From assembly GCA_032358255.1 (NCBI GenBank), contig JAULBX010026274.1:169425-233424 (forward strand): a stretch of 64,000 nt of DNA, written 5' to 3'. The notes under the pieces are model-generated. The model worked only from the letters and a program-made list of their open reading frames with translations. It was not told where the DNA came from and ran no database searches. Each line of letters opens with the position of its first letter. Position 1 is the first letter of the stretch. Position numbers and translations under genes: made by a program. This DNA is from Heterotrichella gracilis (taxonomy: Eukaryota > Sar > Xanthophyceae > Tribonematales > Xanthonemataceae). Shown here piece after piece: positions 12,362-24,861 of this stretch.

Positions 12362-13735
12362 CTTCACTGCCCGCACAAGCAAGCAGTTGCCTTGTGACGC
12401 CGTTGCATGCCGCCGCCCAAACGAAGGAGATCTCCTTGGCCCCCAACACCGACTTCCCAAACCACGAGCTCTGAGGTCTCAAGCCCACCAGCACTTTAAG
12501 CAATCACCGTGTTGGCGTTAACTATTTTATGCCTCATAGGGTTGCTTACTGCGCTTATGTACGGCTTGCAACCCTCGCAGAAACCCTACTGTGCCATTAC
12601 AACCTGCACCGTGCACAGGGCTGCACATCTGGTGGCCACAGCAATTTTTGCAAGCCATGCTTCCGTGTTCCAAACTATCTGCCAGTATCCTATGCCCAGC
12701 ATAGGTTGGCCGCGTAGATTGAAGTCATGCTGCGCAGAGCCGGTCAAGTACTCAGTATGGTAAGAAGCCGCAAAAATATTCACATCCAGTGGACCACACC
12801 CGAGGTTGCCATGTTGGCGCACTGTGCCATTGTCAGTATGTTACAGGAACTGCTAACCAAGCTACCAAGCAACACATAGTACACGCCCCTATGAAAGTAT
12901 ACTCGTCACCCCCAAGCAAAGGAGTGATGCCTGCACTATTAAGCCAGCCTCTACTAGCTGTTACACGCTGCATAGCGGGCAACATTTGATAAGGTTCTCA
13001 GTCCAAACAACAAGCAAACACATGTTCCTCAAACTAGCACAGCCCTGTGCACGGGCTACTACCCAGACGTGCACCCTCAACTGCGGTACTGACAAAACAG
13101 AGCGGTGCAAAACAAGCAACCCTACATTGTTTAACAGGAATAGGCAACGTTCGTTTAATACCCACAAAAAGAAGCCCTCGCCTAGCTGCAAGCCAGCTTG
13201 TCGTTGGCATATAAACCCTCCCCTGATGTGTGTGGGAAACAAATAGCGTAATTACACATTACCACTAGCTAGGCGGGATGTGCAGCTGTGACGTGCAAGT
13301 CCACAAAGCTACTGTGTTTTGAATGCAGGGTTCAATTGCATACTCAAATGCAGCCATGGTGTTGCACACGCTAGGAGTGCACCCATGTAAAAAGAATTAG
13401 GCATGCAGCGCATGAATAATGCAACACAATGGCATGTACCCCAACTTGTAGCATAACAGGCCCTGCAGGCGGTTGCAGCATCAAACCACCTACACCCAAG
13501 GTCTGCTCAATGGTTTTCATGCACATGGCTGCCCTGGTATAAGCAACCCTCTCAGCACTACTCGCACTCTATGTATGTATGCGTGCATCCCCCGCCCAAT
13601 CCTCCCCCACCCAGCCAACAGCACCCAGCATCGCATGCCTTCCTCCGCATGCCTTCCAACCAGGGCCAGAACCGATGGTGCATCCCATGGATCCCAAATC
13701 AGGACCCCAAGCAGCAGAGCCCCCCCTCCCCGTGT
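12362..13735. other. Intergenic region upstream of the URB2-like gene
   Basis: About 1.4 kb between the URB2-like 5' end and the ABCF 3' end. It should contain the URB2-like promoter and 5' leader, possibly an unrecognised first exon in 12362-12510, and the ABCF 3' untranslated region. No further gene could be supported; the region is AT-richer and broken by stops in all frames. Confidence 0.5.
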
Positions 13736-16700
13736 CTAGGTCAGGTCATCGCGCTTGTTCAGCGCTGCGTGCGTCTTCTTCAGGTGCGCTTTGAAGGACA
13801 GGATGTCGCCCTTCCACTTCTCCACCTTGCCATCCGCCACCACCCAGATCTCCTGTGCCACCTGGGAGATGAGCCTGAAGTCGTGACTCACAAGCATCAT
13901 GCCGCCATCCCACTCTGCAAGGCAAGGGGAAGCAAACAGGTGTGAGCGTTATTGTGCAGGAAAGGAACAGCGCGCGGTGTGGAGAAAGGGCAACGAAATC
14001 AGTGCATTAGGGGGAGGGTAAGAATAAACACTTGCACATTCACATGCAGTGCAACGCACACGTTGCGACAACGAGTGTGTTTTAATCGCTTCATTGCATG
14101 CTGAAAGAAGTGCGGAAAGGATGCGGTGGTTGCGGTGCAGCTAGGGTGCCAGCAGATGGTAAACTAATTCTTATAGTACATTGCGGGTCCACCAGGCAAA
14201 CCTCAGTACAGATCTTGGTTGAGAAAGTTGAGACTTCATTGCAAAAGCTCGGAATTAGCATGTTGGGATCATCACCAGTTTGCCTGTGGACCGCTCCCAT
14301 CTAAGATTACAAAACCCTCACCCGTGGAATATACCAATGCAACAGACGCCGTGCGTGTGGAGCACAGCATCTACGCACCAACCCCGCCCTCCATCACAGG
14401 CCAGTGCACACCCTTACCGTTGATTGCCTTGGCCAAGGAGTCGATCGTCTCGATATCCAAGTGATTGGTGGGCTCATCCAGCAGCAGCATGTGCGGTTGC
14501 CGGTACGCCAGCCACGCCACCACCACCCGTGACCGGAACCCATCGCTGAGCTGTGACATGGGCTTGGTCTGCATCTGGCCGGTGATGCCCAGCCGGCCAA
14601 TCACCGAACGCATCTTCTCAACGGTGTTCACGCTGCCGTCGGGGGCTTTGGGAAACTCCTTGAGCTGCGGGACAAAGGGTTCAGGTTTAGGGCTTGAACG
14701 TGGCATAACAACCTTACTGTTCTAAACAACAATTGTGGACATGCTTTTGACGCCTGCCACTCAGCAAGCTTTGCCTTTAAGCATGGCGAGTCACCCTGTG
14801 CAAGCATCTCCTCCTCCCGTGCAAGCACATACTGACCGCAATACACACCAAGCGCACGATGCCTGCAGCATGCCACTTGCACCATAAACCCTTAACCACC
14901 CCACTCACCATGTACTCCAGGGGCGTCAGGGTGGGGTCCAGCAGCTCGGTCAGGTGCTGGTGGTACTGGCCGATGCGCAGGTGGTTGTGGCGCTTCACCA
15001 TCCCGTCCAGGGGGTCCAGCCCACCCACCATCAGCTTCAGCAGCGTACTCTTGCCTGCTCCGTTGGGGCCAACAAGGGCAATGCGCGAGTCCAGATCCAC
15101 ACCGAAGTCGACCTGAACAGGGTCACGAGAGCTATCTCAGCGACTTGGACGAGGTTGGTCAATTCCAGTGATCCAGCCAGGTTAGTTGCACATGAGACAG
15201 AAAGAGTCAACTTCATGATGGAGATTGGTTTTTAAACTTCATATTTCTATTTGCATATCCCAAGTGAATTACGAGATGCACCAATGCCCCACTGCCATGC
15301 CACGCCATCAGCGTGAACAATCAATGAACAATTGCCCCTGGTCATCAGGAGTTCCAACGGGTCGGCAGTGACTCACGTTTCTGTACAGCACTTTGTCTTT
15401 GGAGTAGCCGAAGGTGACGTCGCTGAACTGCAGCACTGGTGGCGGCAGCTTGCCCACGTCCTGGAACTTGATGCTCACCACGTGGTCAGACTCAACCTTC
15501 TCAGTCAAGCCTGGGCAGGGAGGGCAACAGAGTGAGCAAGGCTGCACATGCTGGGGAGGGCAACCAAGTGAACCACGCCTTGTCTTTCCCTCCAAAATTG
15601 AGTCTCAATTATTTTGGATGGAGGGAGCTTGTCTCACAGGACATGACGCACACTAGCACATGGTCATGGGTAATATGTACTAAATGGCTTGTCTATAATT
15701 ATAAAAAACTTTCTTTATCTTATGGAATAAATTGGAAATTAATTGTGACTGTGAATTGTTGCCCTTGACACACACTGCCGCGCACCTTCGCGGACCATCT
15801 TCTGCAGCGTCTTCTCCTTGGACTGCGCCTGGCGAGCCAGCTTGGCCGACCCGTGCCCGAACCGCGCGATGTACTCCTTCATGTCCTTGATCTGCTCCTG
15901 CTCCCACTTGTACTTCTTCATCTGGTTCTCCTCGAGGGCCACGCGGGTGATCACAAACTGGTCGTAGTTACCTGCAGGCGGCACCAGGGTTGCTGAGATA
16001 CCTGGCTTGCAATGATATATACCTGCCAGAGGAGCACCCAGTCTTCCGCATGCGGCGCCACGTGGAGAGGGTCACTGGGTGGCCGATTGATAGCTACATG
16101 CATTCGCACATACAGCATCCAGCCTTGCACATGCTGCGCCAAGCAGTTCTTACTGACAAATCCCGGTATGCTCAATTTCAGACACCAGTTAATCCCACTG
16201 GTCAAGCAAATGCACATGCACTCCTGTGCGGCCCCAAGTGCATGCTGGCTAGGAACCGACTCAGAGAGCGCATGCATCCCCATGCTGCGCTGATACCTTC
16301 TCTAAACGCACAATGCCAACAGGTTATACATCACAATCAGCGACCACATATACCCCATCCAGTGCCCAATCTGCCTAACCCAACTTCCCATCCCACCCAG
16401 CCCCAGCCAGCGGGGCAGCGCGTGCGCACCTGCGTAGTACTTGAGCGTCTTGTTGTGCATGTGGATGATGTTGGTGCACACGCCGTTCATGAAGTCCTGC
16501 GAGTGCGACACGATGAGCAGGATGCGCTTGAACTTCTTCAGCGTCTCCTCCAGCCACACGCAGGCCTCGAGATCCAGATGGTTGGTGGGCTCATCCATGA
16601 TAAGCAGGGTAGGGTCCATGTACAGGGCCCGGGAGAGGGCGATGCGCATGCGCCAGCCTCCGGAAAAGTCCTTGCAGGCCTTGTTCTGCATCTCCTTGTT

Positions 16701-18017
16701 GAAGCCCAGGCCGTGCAGGATGGAGCCGGCGCGCGCCTCGGCCTTGTCGGACTCGAGCGCCTCAAGCCTGCAAGGGATAAGGGTCAGATTGAGCAACTCG
16801 CATGGATGTGATTGTATTACCGGTAGTGTGTCACTTTAACAGTGCCCCTGTCCGCCATACGCCATTGTCTGTGCAGTCAGCAGACAAAGGAACGGTGTTG
16901 GTACAGGAACAAATCATCTAGTAGCAATGGCATAGGTGGTTCTTGTTGGCAGGTGCAACGCATTAGTGCGCCCTTGGCACTCAGAGCACGAGCCGCTGCA
17001 GCGACAGGTTGACAATCCGGCTGAGGCAGGCCACAGGTTGCGGTGCAAGGCGTGGTAGGGCAGCACAACCCTAAACCCTAAACCCTCAACACGCACCTCT
17101 CATACAGGTCCTCCAGGCGCTGCTCGATCTCCGGTGTCATCTCCTGGTTGGTCAGGTGCTCTGCATCCGCCTCCAGGCGGGACTTCTCAGAGTCCACGTC
17201 CATCACCGCCTGCAGCGCGGTTTTGTTGGAGGCAGCTATCTCCCTGTCCAGCAGGTAGATGTCGATGTGGTCTGGGATGGGCACCTCGCGGTTGCCCAGG
17301 GCCTTCAGGAGGGTGGACTTGCCGCACCCGTTGGGGCCGATCAGCGCATACCTCCTGTGGAGATTCAGAGAGCAAGAGGGCAGTCAGCACAGGCTGCATG
17401 GGAAAGCTTGAGGGTGCCCAACAGCATGGATACCAGGGTGTGAACAAAACCACTTGTTGCTTCCACCTGTGCTGTCTTCACCAAAGTGTGTGCCAGACTG
17501 ATCCCACTAGTTTTATGGAGTTGCCAAACAATACCAGCTTGCAGCATGAACATACAGGGGCCACCAGCAATAACCACCATTGCAATGGAGACACAATGGT
17601 GGTGTTCCAACTATGGTGTAGAGGAAAGCGGGCGGCGCAGAGTCGCATATATATGTATGAGTTTCCAGGCATGCCAGTAGCCGCACCGCACCTGCCGTAA
17701 TTCAACTCTAGTCTGCAGTCTTGCAACAGCTCGTGACCGTGGAACAGCAGCGAAAAGCTGTCGATCTGGATGTCCCGGGACTGTGGGTGGGAGGCCAGCA
17801 CCCCCGTGCACGCCCTGTCTGAAGAGTCATCTATTTGATCCGACTGCTCCGCGCCAACCAGGGAGTTTGTGCTGGGAACGTGGGACAGGGTTCCGTTGCC
17901 ATCGCCGTCTGTGGCGGCGCTGGTTGCGATGGAGGACTGGCTGGCTGTGGGCTTGAGCTTCGTGCTGACTGCGGCCTTCTTTGAGGCGGCCTTCTTCTTC
18001 TTGGCGTCTGAAACCAT
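13736..18017 (-). CDS. ABC-F subfamily ATPase (soluble twin-ABC protein, GCN20/ABCF type)
   Basis: Soluble twin-cassette ATPase that binds ribosomes; eukaryotic members act in translation control and ribosome biogenesis. Eight exons in phase: 18017-17692, 17354-17097, 16767-16430, 15971-15786, 15510-15377, 15112-14909, 14664-14418, 13914-13736, giving 623 aa. Order: Lys/Ala/Ser-rich N-terminus ([16 protein letters not shown]); first ABC domain with Walker A GPNGCGKS, signature [15 protein letters not shown] and Walker [16 protein letters not shown]; a charged linker rich in K, E and Q (15971-15786); second ABC domain with Walker A GPNGAGKS, signature [10 protein letters not shown], Walker [15 protein letters not shown] and switch histidine in [12 protein letters not shown]. 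There are no membrane segments. The second signature has D in place of the usual second G. Start is the only ATG giving the typical lysine-rich head. It shares a 520-base divergent upstream region with the small gene at 18538. Confidence 0.95.
15587..15626. repeat. Imperfect hairpin in an ABCF intron
   Basis: TCCCTCCAAAATTGAG is followed after one base by CTCAATTATTTTGGATGGAGGGA. The arms pair almost throughout, with two small insertions in the right arm. It lies in the intron between exons 4 and 5 of the ABCF gene. Function unknown. Confidence 0.7.
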
Positions 18018-18537
18018 GGTGGGGCGGCGGCCCTTGAGGGCGGGGCCTTGAGGTGGATCTGGGCAGCCCACAAGAAACGCAACAGGCAGCGACCTCGAGA
18101 ATAGCTCGGTTACTTGCTCAGCGTACTGAGGAACAGCTCTGTATCGTTGGCTGGTGGTAGTTTGGCGTGTATATATGCCCATTTTGTGCTGCATGTTTTA
18201 AAACGGTGAACGGCCACGGTGCCAGCTGCTACCCGAGTGGAAAATGTGACCTCCCCGCGAACACGCATGCATCATGCATGCATATGAAAGCTTCCCTTTG
18301 CTAAAGGCCGTCTGTTGTGGGGCCTGTACACACTGTGGTGGGGCTATTCCATCGCACCATCAACCCCTGGTAGCAACTGCACTGCCTCAGAGTCTGCCAA
18401 AAGTACGCCCACTTGGGAATGTGTTGAAGGGGTCATGGGGATGGGCGCCACCAACCCTTGACTTGTAGGTTTTACAGGTGCACAAAGTAGTTTTGTAGAC
18501 TTGTAATTTCACAGGTCTGTGTGGAAGCTTTTGGAAG
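18018..18537. other. Divergent promoter region (ABCF / small TM protein)
   Basis: 520 bases between two divergent start codons; presumably carries both promoters and 5' leaders. Contains a CATGCATCATGCATGCATATG cluster at about 18265-18285. No TATA box could be assigned with confidence. Confidence 0.5.
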
Positions 18538-19252
18538 ATGTCATTGCTGCGCCGGCAGAAGTTGCTCTACTTCAGCGGGGGAGCAGTGGCAGCATGGTAC
18601 ACCTACAACCAAGTACAGGTAAAGAACTTGCTGCCATGCAAGGCTGTATACGCACCAGTCTTGCGAGGCCACAGAATTGCCTGGACTTGCAATGCCACGA
18701 AGTTGTGCGCAACAGTCGCTGACATGCCACGCCCTTGTGCATTGTGCAGACGCAGCTGACGGAGCAAGCTGTGGAGTACCTGGAAGCAATTAACGTCACT
18801 GTCCATCGGCCGGAGGTAATGGAGGTGAGGAATACGAGTCAGCAAGTTGACTGAACTACCCAGATGTGCCTTGTTCTGACATGTGGTGTGGGGACTGCAG
18901 CTGGAGAGCGGTACCATGTGGAGAGAAGCCAAGCAAAAAGCTGCAAGGAGCTGGAACCAGGTGAGCGGTGTGCAAAGGCGGCCACATCCATCCACATGAG
19001 TTCACATAGATGTGGCCTGCCATGGCTATTATGCACCATATCTGACTGCTGCAAATATGTGCCGTTTATCACGGTGCGTATGTGAACCCCCAGGGCACCG
19101 TCTGGCATAACTAACGTAAGGGATGGGAAGTGCCGTGGCATGTACCAAAGCACAACCATTTAGCCATACCACAAGGTGATTCCTTTGTGCCGCAGGCCCT
19201 TGACAGCGTTTTCCAGCCAGCAGTGGACAGGCTGGCCAAACGCCAAAGCTGA
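18538..19252 (+). CDS. Small single-pass membrane protein, 90 aa
   Basis: Four short exons in phase: 18538-18618, 18750-18824, 18901-18960 and 19196-19252, each with clean GT-AG borders. The product begins MSLLRRQKLLYFSGGAVAAW: a basic patch followed by one predicted membrane segment (about residues 9-24). A hydrophilic helical region with charged and Trp-Asn residues follows (REAKQKAARSWNQALDSV) and it ends RLAKRQS. I do not recognise the family. Size, an N-terminal anchor after RR, and an amphipathic tail recall small mitochondrial inner-membrane proteins such as MICOS accessory subunits (Mic12/Mic13 type), but this is only an impression. Reality of the gene rests on four consistent splice junctions rather than homology. 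Confidence 0.6.
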
Positions 19253-19778
19253 TGGTTGGCCACTGGCCAATGACGCCACTGCAGACAAGCACAAACAAGC
19301 TTGCACAACCCTTGCGGTTGCAGCTAGGCGTGGGATGTGTGGGGCTCCATTCCTGGCACTGCCAAAACCCTTCTCCGCGCCTAAGATGACTTCCAAATGG
19401 TTCAGAGCCCACATAATGGCAATAATTTACAAGCCCACCGGCATCAATAGCAGCAGCAGATACCACCCATGCTGAATGTTGGAATGCGTCGGCAGTGATA
19501 CCACGCACTCGTATATGCTCAACAGTCAGCTAGCCAGCAACATATCACCGGCAGCAAAAGTTTTGAACTGTTGCATGTGCGCCGCATTCAATGCAAGTGC
19601 CAGTGCAGCAGCTGTTGAATTGAAGGGAACAGGTGACCTATTGAAACAGCAGCACTTGTGGCGCCATTATTTTTTATGATAGCTGTTTTAGATTCCAGTA
19701 TTGAGACAGACATAAAGAAAGAAGAAAGAGCTCACAACAACACTCATGACAGCCTAAGGCCGCCCTGACATAACCCTG
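19253..19778. other. Convergent intergenic region, small gene / ARP3
   Basis: 526 bases between two converging 3' ends. No supported gene; expected to hold both 3' untranslated regions. AT-rich around 19660-19740. Confidence 0.5.
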
Positions 19779-22201
19779 CTACAAATCTGTAAACACGCTG
19801 TTCATCCGACAGATGCCCGGCCCATGCTCCATGTACTGCTCGCGGGTGTGGCACACGCCCTGGAAGCCAGGTGACATGCCCAGCACGCTGCCGCCAAACC
19901 ACACCGCAAATCGCTGCTGGCTGTGCGAGACGACGTTCACCTCAATTGGCTGGGCAGCCTGGCCCAAGCGCGCCTGCACCAGGCTGCTCACGTCATGCTG
20001 CATGCGCTTGCCAAAGTTCTGGAACATGGTGGTACCTCCCTGCGCAAAACCACGGGCGCTTCAGCACATTGCGACTGGCACAGCCAGCATGCCAGCACGT
20101 CCTCTGAGCATGCCAAAACAACGCGTTGCAATGACTGGACAGTACCATCAATGGCAGGATGGTGGTAGAATGATTGCCATGGTCTGGTGCTGATCACTTG
20201 AGGCCGATGCCCATGCATAGGCCCATGCCATGCCATTGGCACAATTATCCAACCAAATGTATGACCATGAGTATAAGTGATGTCTCAAGGTCTACGTACA
20301 TTGGCTGATCCGTGCTTTTTACTACCAACCTACCAAGCTACTGAAATCCAACGTGTGCTATACATCACCGGTCATGCCCTCAGTGGTTACCACACAATTA
20401 GTGAGGCTGGCTATATGATGCTGAACAACAACGCCGTATGCTAGATGTACAGCACTTACACTGAGGACAATGTTGCTATAGAGCGCTCTCCGAGTGTCGA
20501 TTGGGCAGAGCTGTACCACATTGTCAACCACAGTTGGCAGGGGCGTGCTCCAATCTGAGTTGTAGAGCTCCGGCGTGAACAGGATCTCGGGACCAAGGAA
20601 CCGCTCCTCCTTTGCCCTGCATTTCATCAGCTTTTGCGTCCTGGGGTCAACTTCCACGTGCTCTTTCCACCACTTGGGCGCCTCCGCTGCATACTTTGCC
20701 GCTTCAGCTTCATGGTCCAGCGCCACGTAGCAATGCTGCTCCTTTGACCGCCGCGCCACACCTGTGAGGAGTTCCTCTGGGATGGGCTCCTTGCGGCTCC
20801 TGCAGATACAGGTTGGCATTAATAGGAACACGAGATATTGAACAGGGTTTGCCATTGCTCGGCACAGGTGACAGTGAGCAAGTTGTGACATGGCGTGGCA
20901 CAGGAGACAGTAAACGATTTGTGATGTGAGTGTTACTCTATGCACTCTAGAGTGACATGATGGGAACATTGGTTGGTAATGGGAAATAACGATGCAATGC
21001 ACATGCAATTTGCTTGTCAAGGTCCTCCCCATGCAACCACATTTGAAATGAGCATGGCATTTGAATTGTTGACAGCTCACCTCATGCGCTGCTCAACAAC
21101 TGCGGTGACATCCTTCCCTGCCAAAGGAATAGTTTTGACATTGCTGCTGACAACGTAGCCATCCACAACAGGGATCACATGCGTCACGCCATCGCCCGAG
21201 TCGATCACTGTGCCTGTGAGCGACTGCCCTTTCACCTGCAGCATGCGCAGATGCTCAACAGGTTCAGACACGCTGACAAACAGCCCCCCGGGAGGCTGCA
21301 CCCACCGACAGTGGCCGCATCCCATGCATTCCTGTCCCACGCACCCAGCCCTACGATCTGCAGGATATTAATTTCAGCATATAAACCTACCCGTTGGTTC
21401 TTAGCTGCTGCAGCGTAGCTTGCATACAGCGCCAATACTGCCTGGACACCAATGTACATGCCTGGCACATTGAACGTCTCAAACATGATCTCCGCAGCGG
21501 CCTCTCTGTTCTCTGGGCTGTTGTGCGGTGGCTCAGTCAAAACAAAGTAGTGCTCTTCAGGGTTGCACCTGAGATACCTGGTGAGCGCAAGTGGCGGGAG
21601 GTAAGTTGGCGCTGTAGCTGGTGCCGCACCCACTGGGGAAAACAAGACAACAAGATGGTTCCAAATGGTGCCAGATCAGTATTCCTGCCGCAACATACCT
21701 GAATATGCACTGGTGCCAGAACTTCTCCATGTGATCCCAGTTGTCCACCTGCGTTCAACGCCATGCTTAGACCACGTCATATGTTGGCAAACGGTGGCGG
21801 CGTGTGCATATGCATGCATATGAGGACGTGACTTCGTGCAGTTGGGAGGTCTTTACATAGGCTTTAAAATACCTGTCCATGCTTCACAGGGTAGCTGACA
21901 CTGTACTTTGAACCGCTTGCTACTGCGTCATCGCCGATGAAGTAGTCCAAGTCTTCAAGGCCTGCCCCGCCGCTTGCAGCAGTCTGCTTGATGGCTATGG
22001 CGGTTGGGAACACGTAGTTGGGCTGCAAGTGGAGGCCACGGTTTATGTGAGTAGCCCTCCCAGTTAATTGCAACCACTGCTGCCAGCGAAGGGCACCGGA
22101 TACAGCCACCTGACAGCAGGGTTTACCTCAACGTTGCCGGAGTATCCGATCTTTGTATACCCTGTCCCAATGTCCAAGACCACGGGTGGCTTGCCCTCCA
22201 T
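19779..22201 (-). CDS. ARP3: Actin-related protein 3 (Arp2/3 complex subunit)
   Basis: Actin-fold subunit that with ARP2 forms the template for branched actin filaments in the cytoplasm. Seven exons in phase: 22201-22127, 22022-21873, 21748-21699, 21577-21391, 21235-21081, 20799-20460, 20039-19779, total 405 aa, close to the usual 410-430. Seen: phosphate-binding loop 1 in [19 protein letters not shown]3-type [11 protein letters not shown] and [23 protein letters not shown]; phosphate loop 2 in [31 protein letters not shown]; and the actin-like C-terminus [13 protein letters not shown] followed by [13 protein letters not shown]. The start is an ATG giving [12 protein letters not shown]. Its neighbour upstream is the divergently transcribed cis-prenyltransferase. 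The DGDG variant SGDGV and the GPGICR ending favour ARP3 over actin or ARP2. Confidence 0.95.
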
Positions 22202-22880
22202 CCCAGAATCTTAGCTGCACGATACACCACGTGGTGAACTATGAGAGCCCAGCCGGCATGCCATGGCAGGGTGGCAATCTTCCTAGACAAGTATTATGTG
22301 GCCATAGAGGGCGCACGTTTTGCCTACTGTTGCTAGCTAGCTATGTTGAATACGGATGCGTTCTCCGACCCGGTACAAAAGCAGGGTTGCAAGGCAACAA
22401 TGTTGTTATAGAAGTTGATATGGTTGTGGGCAGTATAGGTCAAGGGCTGGGCTGTGTCACCCCCAGATACATCTTATCACCCCAAAACCGTCTGATGCCA
22501 GGCCCCCAAAACACTTGTGGCAAAAGAATATGGGTGTCTTACAAATGACCGCTTCTACAAATACAATTGACTAACCTAGATTGTGGGTTATACCTTATCA
22601 ACTCGGTATAGAGTATTGATTTGCACAACGAGGTTTGCAAGACTTCAAGCTAGACCACGACCTGTCGCAACTGGTTTATAAGCGACTTTGGTGAAGGTCC
22701 TGGTCTACAGGCTGGTTGTATATTTATGCTTGTACATAAGCTTTCCTAAGTGGTGCGGTCGAAAGGATACTGTCGTGGTGGAAAGAGGCATGGAGAAGCG
22801 GCGGCACCAATCGCCTCCTTGCCCGTTCACCGTTTGAATGAACAACATTGGGCAGCTCCAGTCTGCACGAAGGCATTGTC
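22202..22880. other. Divergent promoter region (ARP3 / cis-prenyltransferase)
   Basis: 679 bases between divergent start codons; expected to hold both promoters. No coding region seen. Relatively AT-rich, with no assignable core element. Confidence 0.5.
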
Positions 22881-24861
22881 ATGGCTTCCAAATTTGGCCA
22901 GTGGTGGGATGCAATATGCAACAGGAGCAGAAGCCTCGTGGCACGGGTCTTGCAGCAGGGCCCAGTACCGCAACACGTCGCGTTTATCATGGACGGTAAC
23001 AGACGGTTCGCTGACAGAAAACATATGCAAGTCATCTCAGGTCACACGTACGGCTACCAGAAGGTGTGTACACGGCTGCTGATCGCTTGTTCTGGGCATT
23101 TTGGGCATGCATGCATGCATATGCTTTATGCATGCATGTGCAGCCAATCATGATCTGGAGGTCACATGCTGACTGAGCAGTTCCTGGTTGCGTGCCGCAG
23201 CTTGTGAGTGCTTTGGAGTGGTGCCTGGAGCTTGGCGTGCAGTGCGTGACCGTGTATGCCTTCAGCATTGACAACTTCAAGCGCAGCCCAGAGGAGGTTG
23301 ACACGCTCATGGCACTGGCTGAAACCAAACTGCTGGAGTTGCTCGAGGTGAGCTCACGCTACAGTGTGCAAAGACCAAATTTGATTCAAGCATCCTTATG
23401 AGCCCATGCCTGATGCACTTGGAATGTAATATGGCGCCATTTTAGCTACTAAACTACCAAGTGATCAACGGGCATATGCATCACCGACCAGCTGAGCCAG
23501 AGAAGTGCAGACCCATATTGATGCATTTTCATTCACCAGTGAATGGCCCCAGGTGGTCTGATATCAGCAAACCTTCCTTGCTGCAGAAACGGGAGCTGAT
23601 TGACAAGTATGGTGTGCAAGTGCGGGTGATAGGCGACCTGTCGCTGCTGCCCGAAACTGTGCAGCGAGCCGCACACCGCATCATGCAAGGCACAGCCCAC
23701 AACAGCAACAGGGTGTTCAACATCGCGCTGGCCTACACGTAAGTATCTCCTCACAAGCGCCACACCGCACTGCTACCATGCCGTGCACAAGGCGCGGGCC
23801 AAGGTGGCGCAGACCTAACAAGCATGGGCTTGCCTTTGTGCAGGTCGCAGCATGAGATTGCACGCAGCATACAGCGGGCAGGCAGCACAGCGACACCAGG
23901 CCAACCAGGGCATCGCGATTCGTTGCTGCAGCAGATTGACCACAACATGTACACACAGGTACGTGTGCATCCTCCTACATCACATGTTCCCAAAGCAGGC
24001 TGGCTGCATGGTGGCATTGCATGGCGGGGATTGCATGGCGCAGCCAACACCGAACGCAACATGCGCGTAGGAAATGTTGGCACATGCATTTTCTGCACCA
24101 ACACTTTTTATGTAAAATGGCTGCTCTTCATCCATCTGGCGATATTAATCGCAATTCCCCAGCAAAGTATGCATCATTTTCTACGCATCAACCGCTTGTG
24201 GATGAGGAGAACTGACAAATTCCTGCAGGGCTGCCCCCCTGTGGATCTGATGATCCGCACCTCTGGAGAAACGCGGCTGAGCGACTTCCTGCTGTGGCAA
24301 AGCAACTGCTCACAGCTTGTGTTCACCGAGGCGCTGTGGCCCAACTTCTCTTTCTGCGACATGCTGCACGCCATCTGCATGTTCCAGCGGCACAGCGCGA
24401 GGCTGGATGCGATCCGGGAAGTGCTTCCACAACATCACCAAGCTCTGCACAACCATGGAGAAGGGGCAGCCCAGGAGACAGCTACCTCTGCACAAGCCAC
24501 AGACCACGAGTCTGCGCACTGTAGTGTGGGGCGGCATGAACCAGCAGCGGCCAGCAATGGGGATGCGGGGATGGGGATGGGGACACGCAGCACTGGGGAG
24601 CCGTCTCACCTTACCTGCACCACATGCGAGACGTGCAGGAGTGGGGAGTCGGGCGAGTGCAGCAGTCGACTGCAGACGGGAGGGGTTTTGCTGGGAGCCC
24701 CACTGGCTGAAGCTATCAGCGCAGCTGGCTCCCATCGGGTGATGCATACGGGGCACGTGCCGCATATCAGTGGCAAATTGGGCAGGACGCGTGTCAAGGG
24801 TGTGCATGCATTTGCTGTGGGCATTAGCCGCACTGCCAGCCTCAGGACAGCATCATCATGA
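22881..24861 (+). CDS. Cis-prenyltransferase, dehydrodolichyl diphosphate synthase type
   Basis: Condenses isopentenyl diphosphate onto farnesyl diphosphate in cis to make long polyprenyl (dolichyl) diphosphate, normally at the ER; dolichol then carries sugars for N-glycosylation. Five exons in phase: 22881-23063, 23201-23347, 23587-23738, 23844-23958, 24229-24861, 409 aa. Conserved blocks in order: [15 protein letters not shown] (substrate aspartate and P-loop), [63 protein letters not shown] and [22 protein letters not shown] is typical of eukaryotic DHDDS rather than bacterial UppS. After the catalytic core there is an unusual tail of about 130 residues rich in Ala, Ser, Gly, Thr and His that could instead be read-through of a last intron. 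Start chosen at the first ATG before the core; an upstream leader would be out of frame. Confidence 0.94.

Noticed and set aside
12315-12503. Minus-strand open frame WLKVLVGLRPQSSWFG-like upstream of the URB2-like start
   Set aside because: Overlaps the chosen first exon in another frame and does not join in phase to the next exon; may be leader sequence.
17478-18194. Longer ABCF start at 18194
   Set aside because: The upstream part ([14 protein letters not shown]) lacks family similarity; ATG at 18017 opens the typical lysine-rich head.
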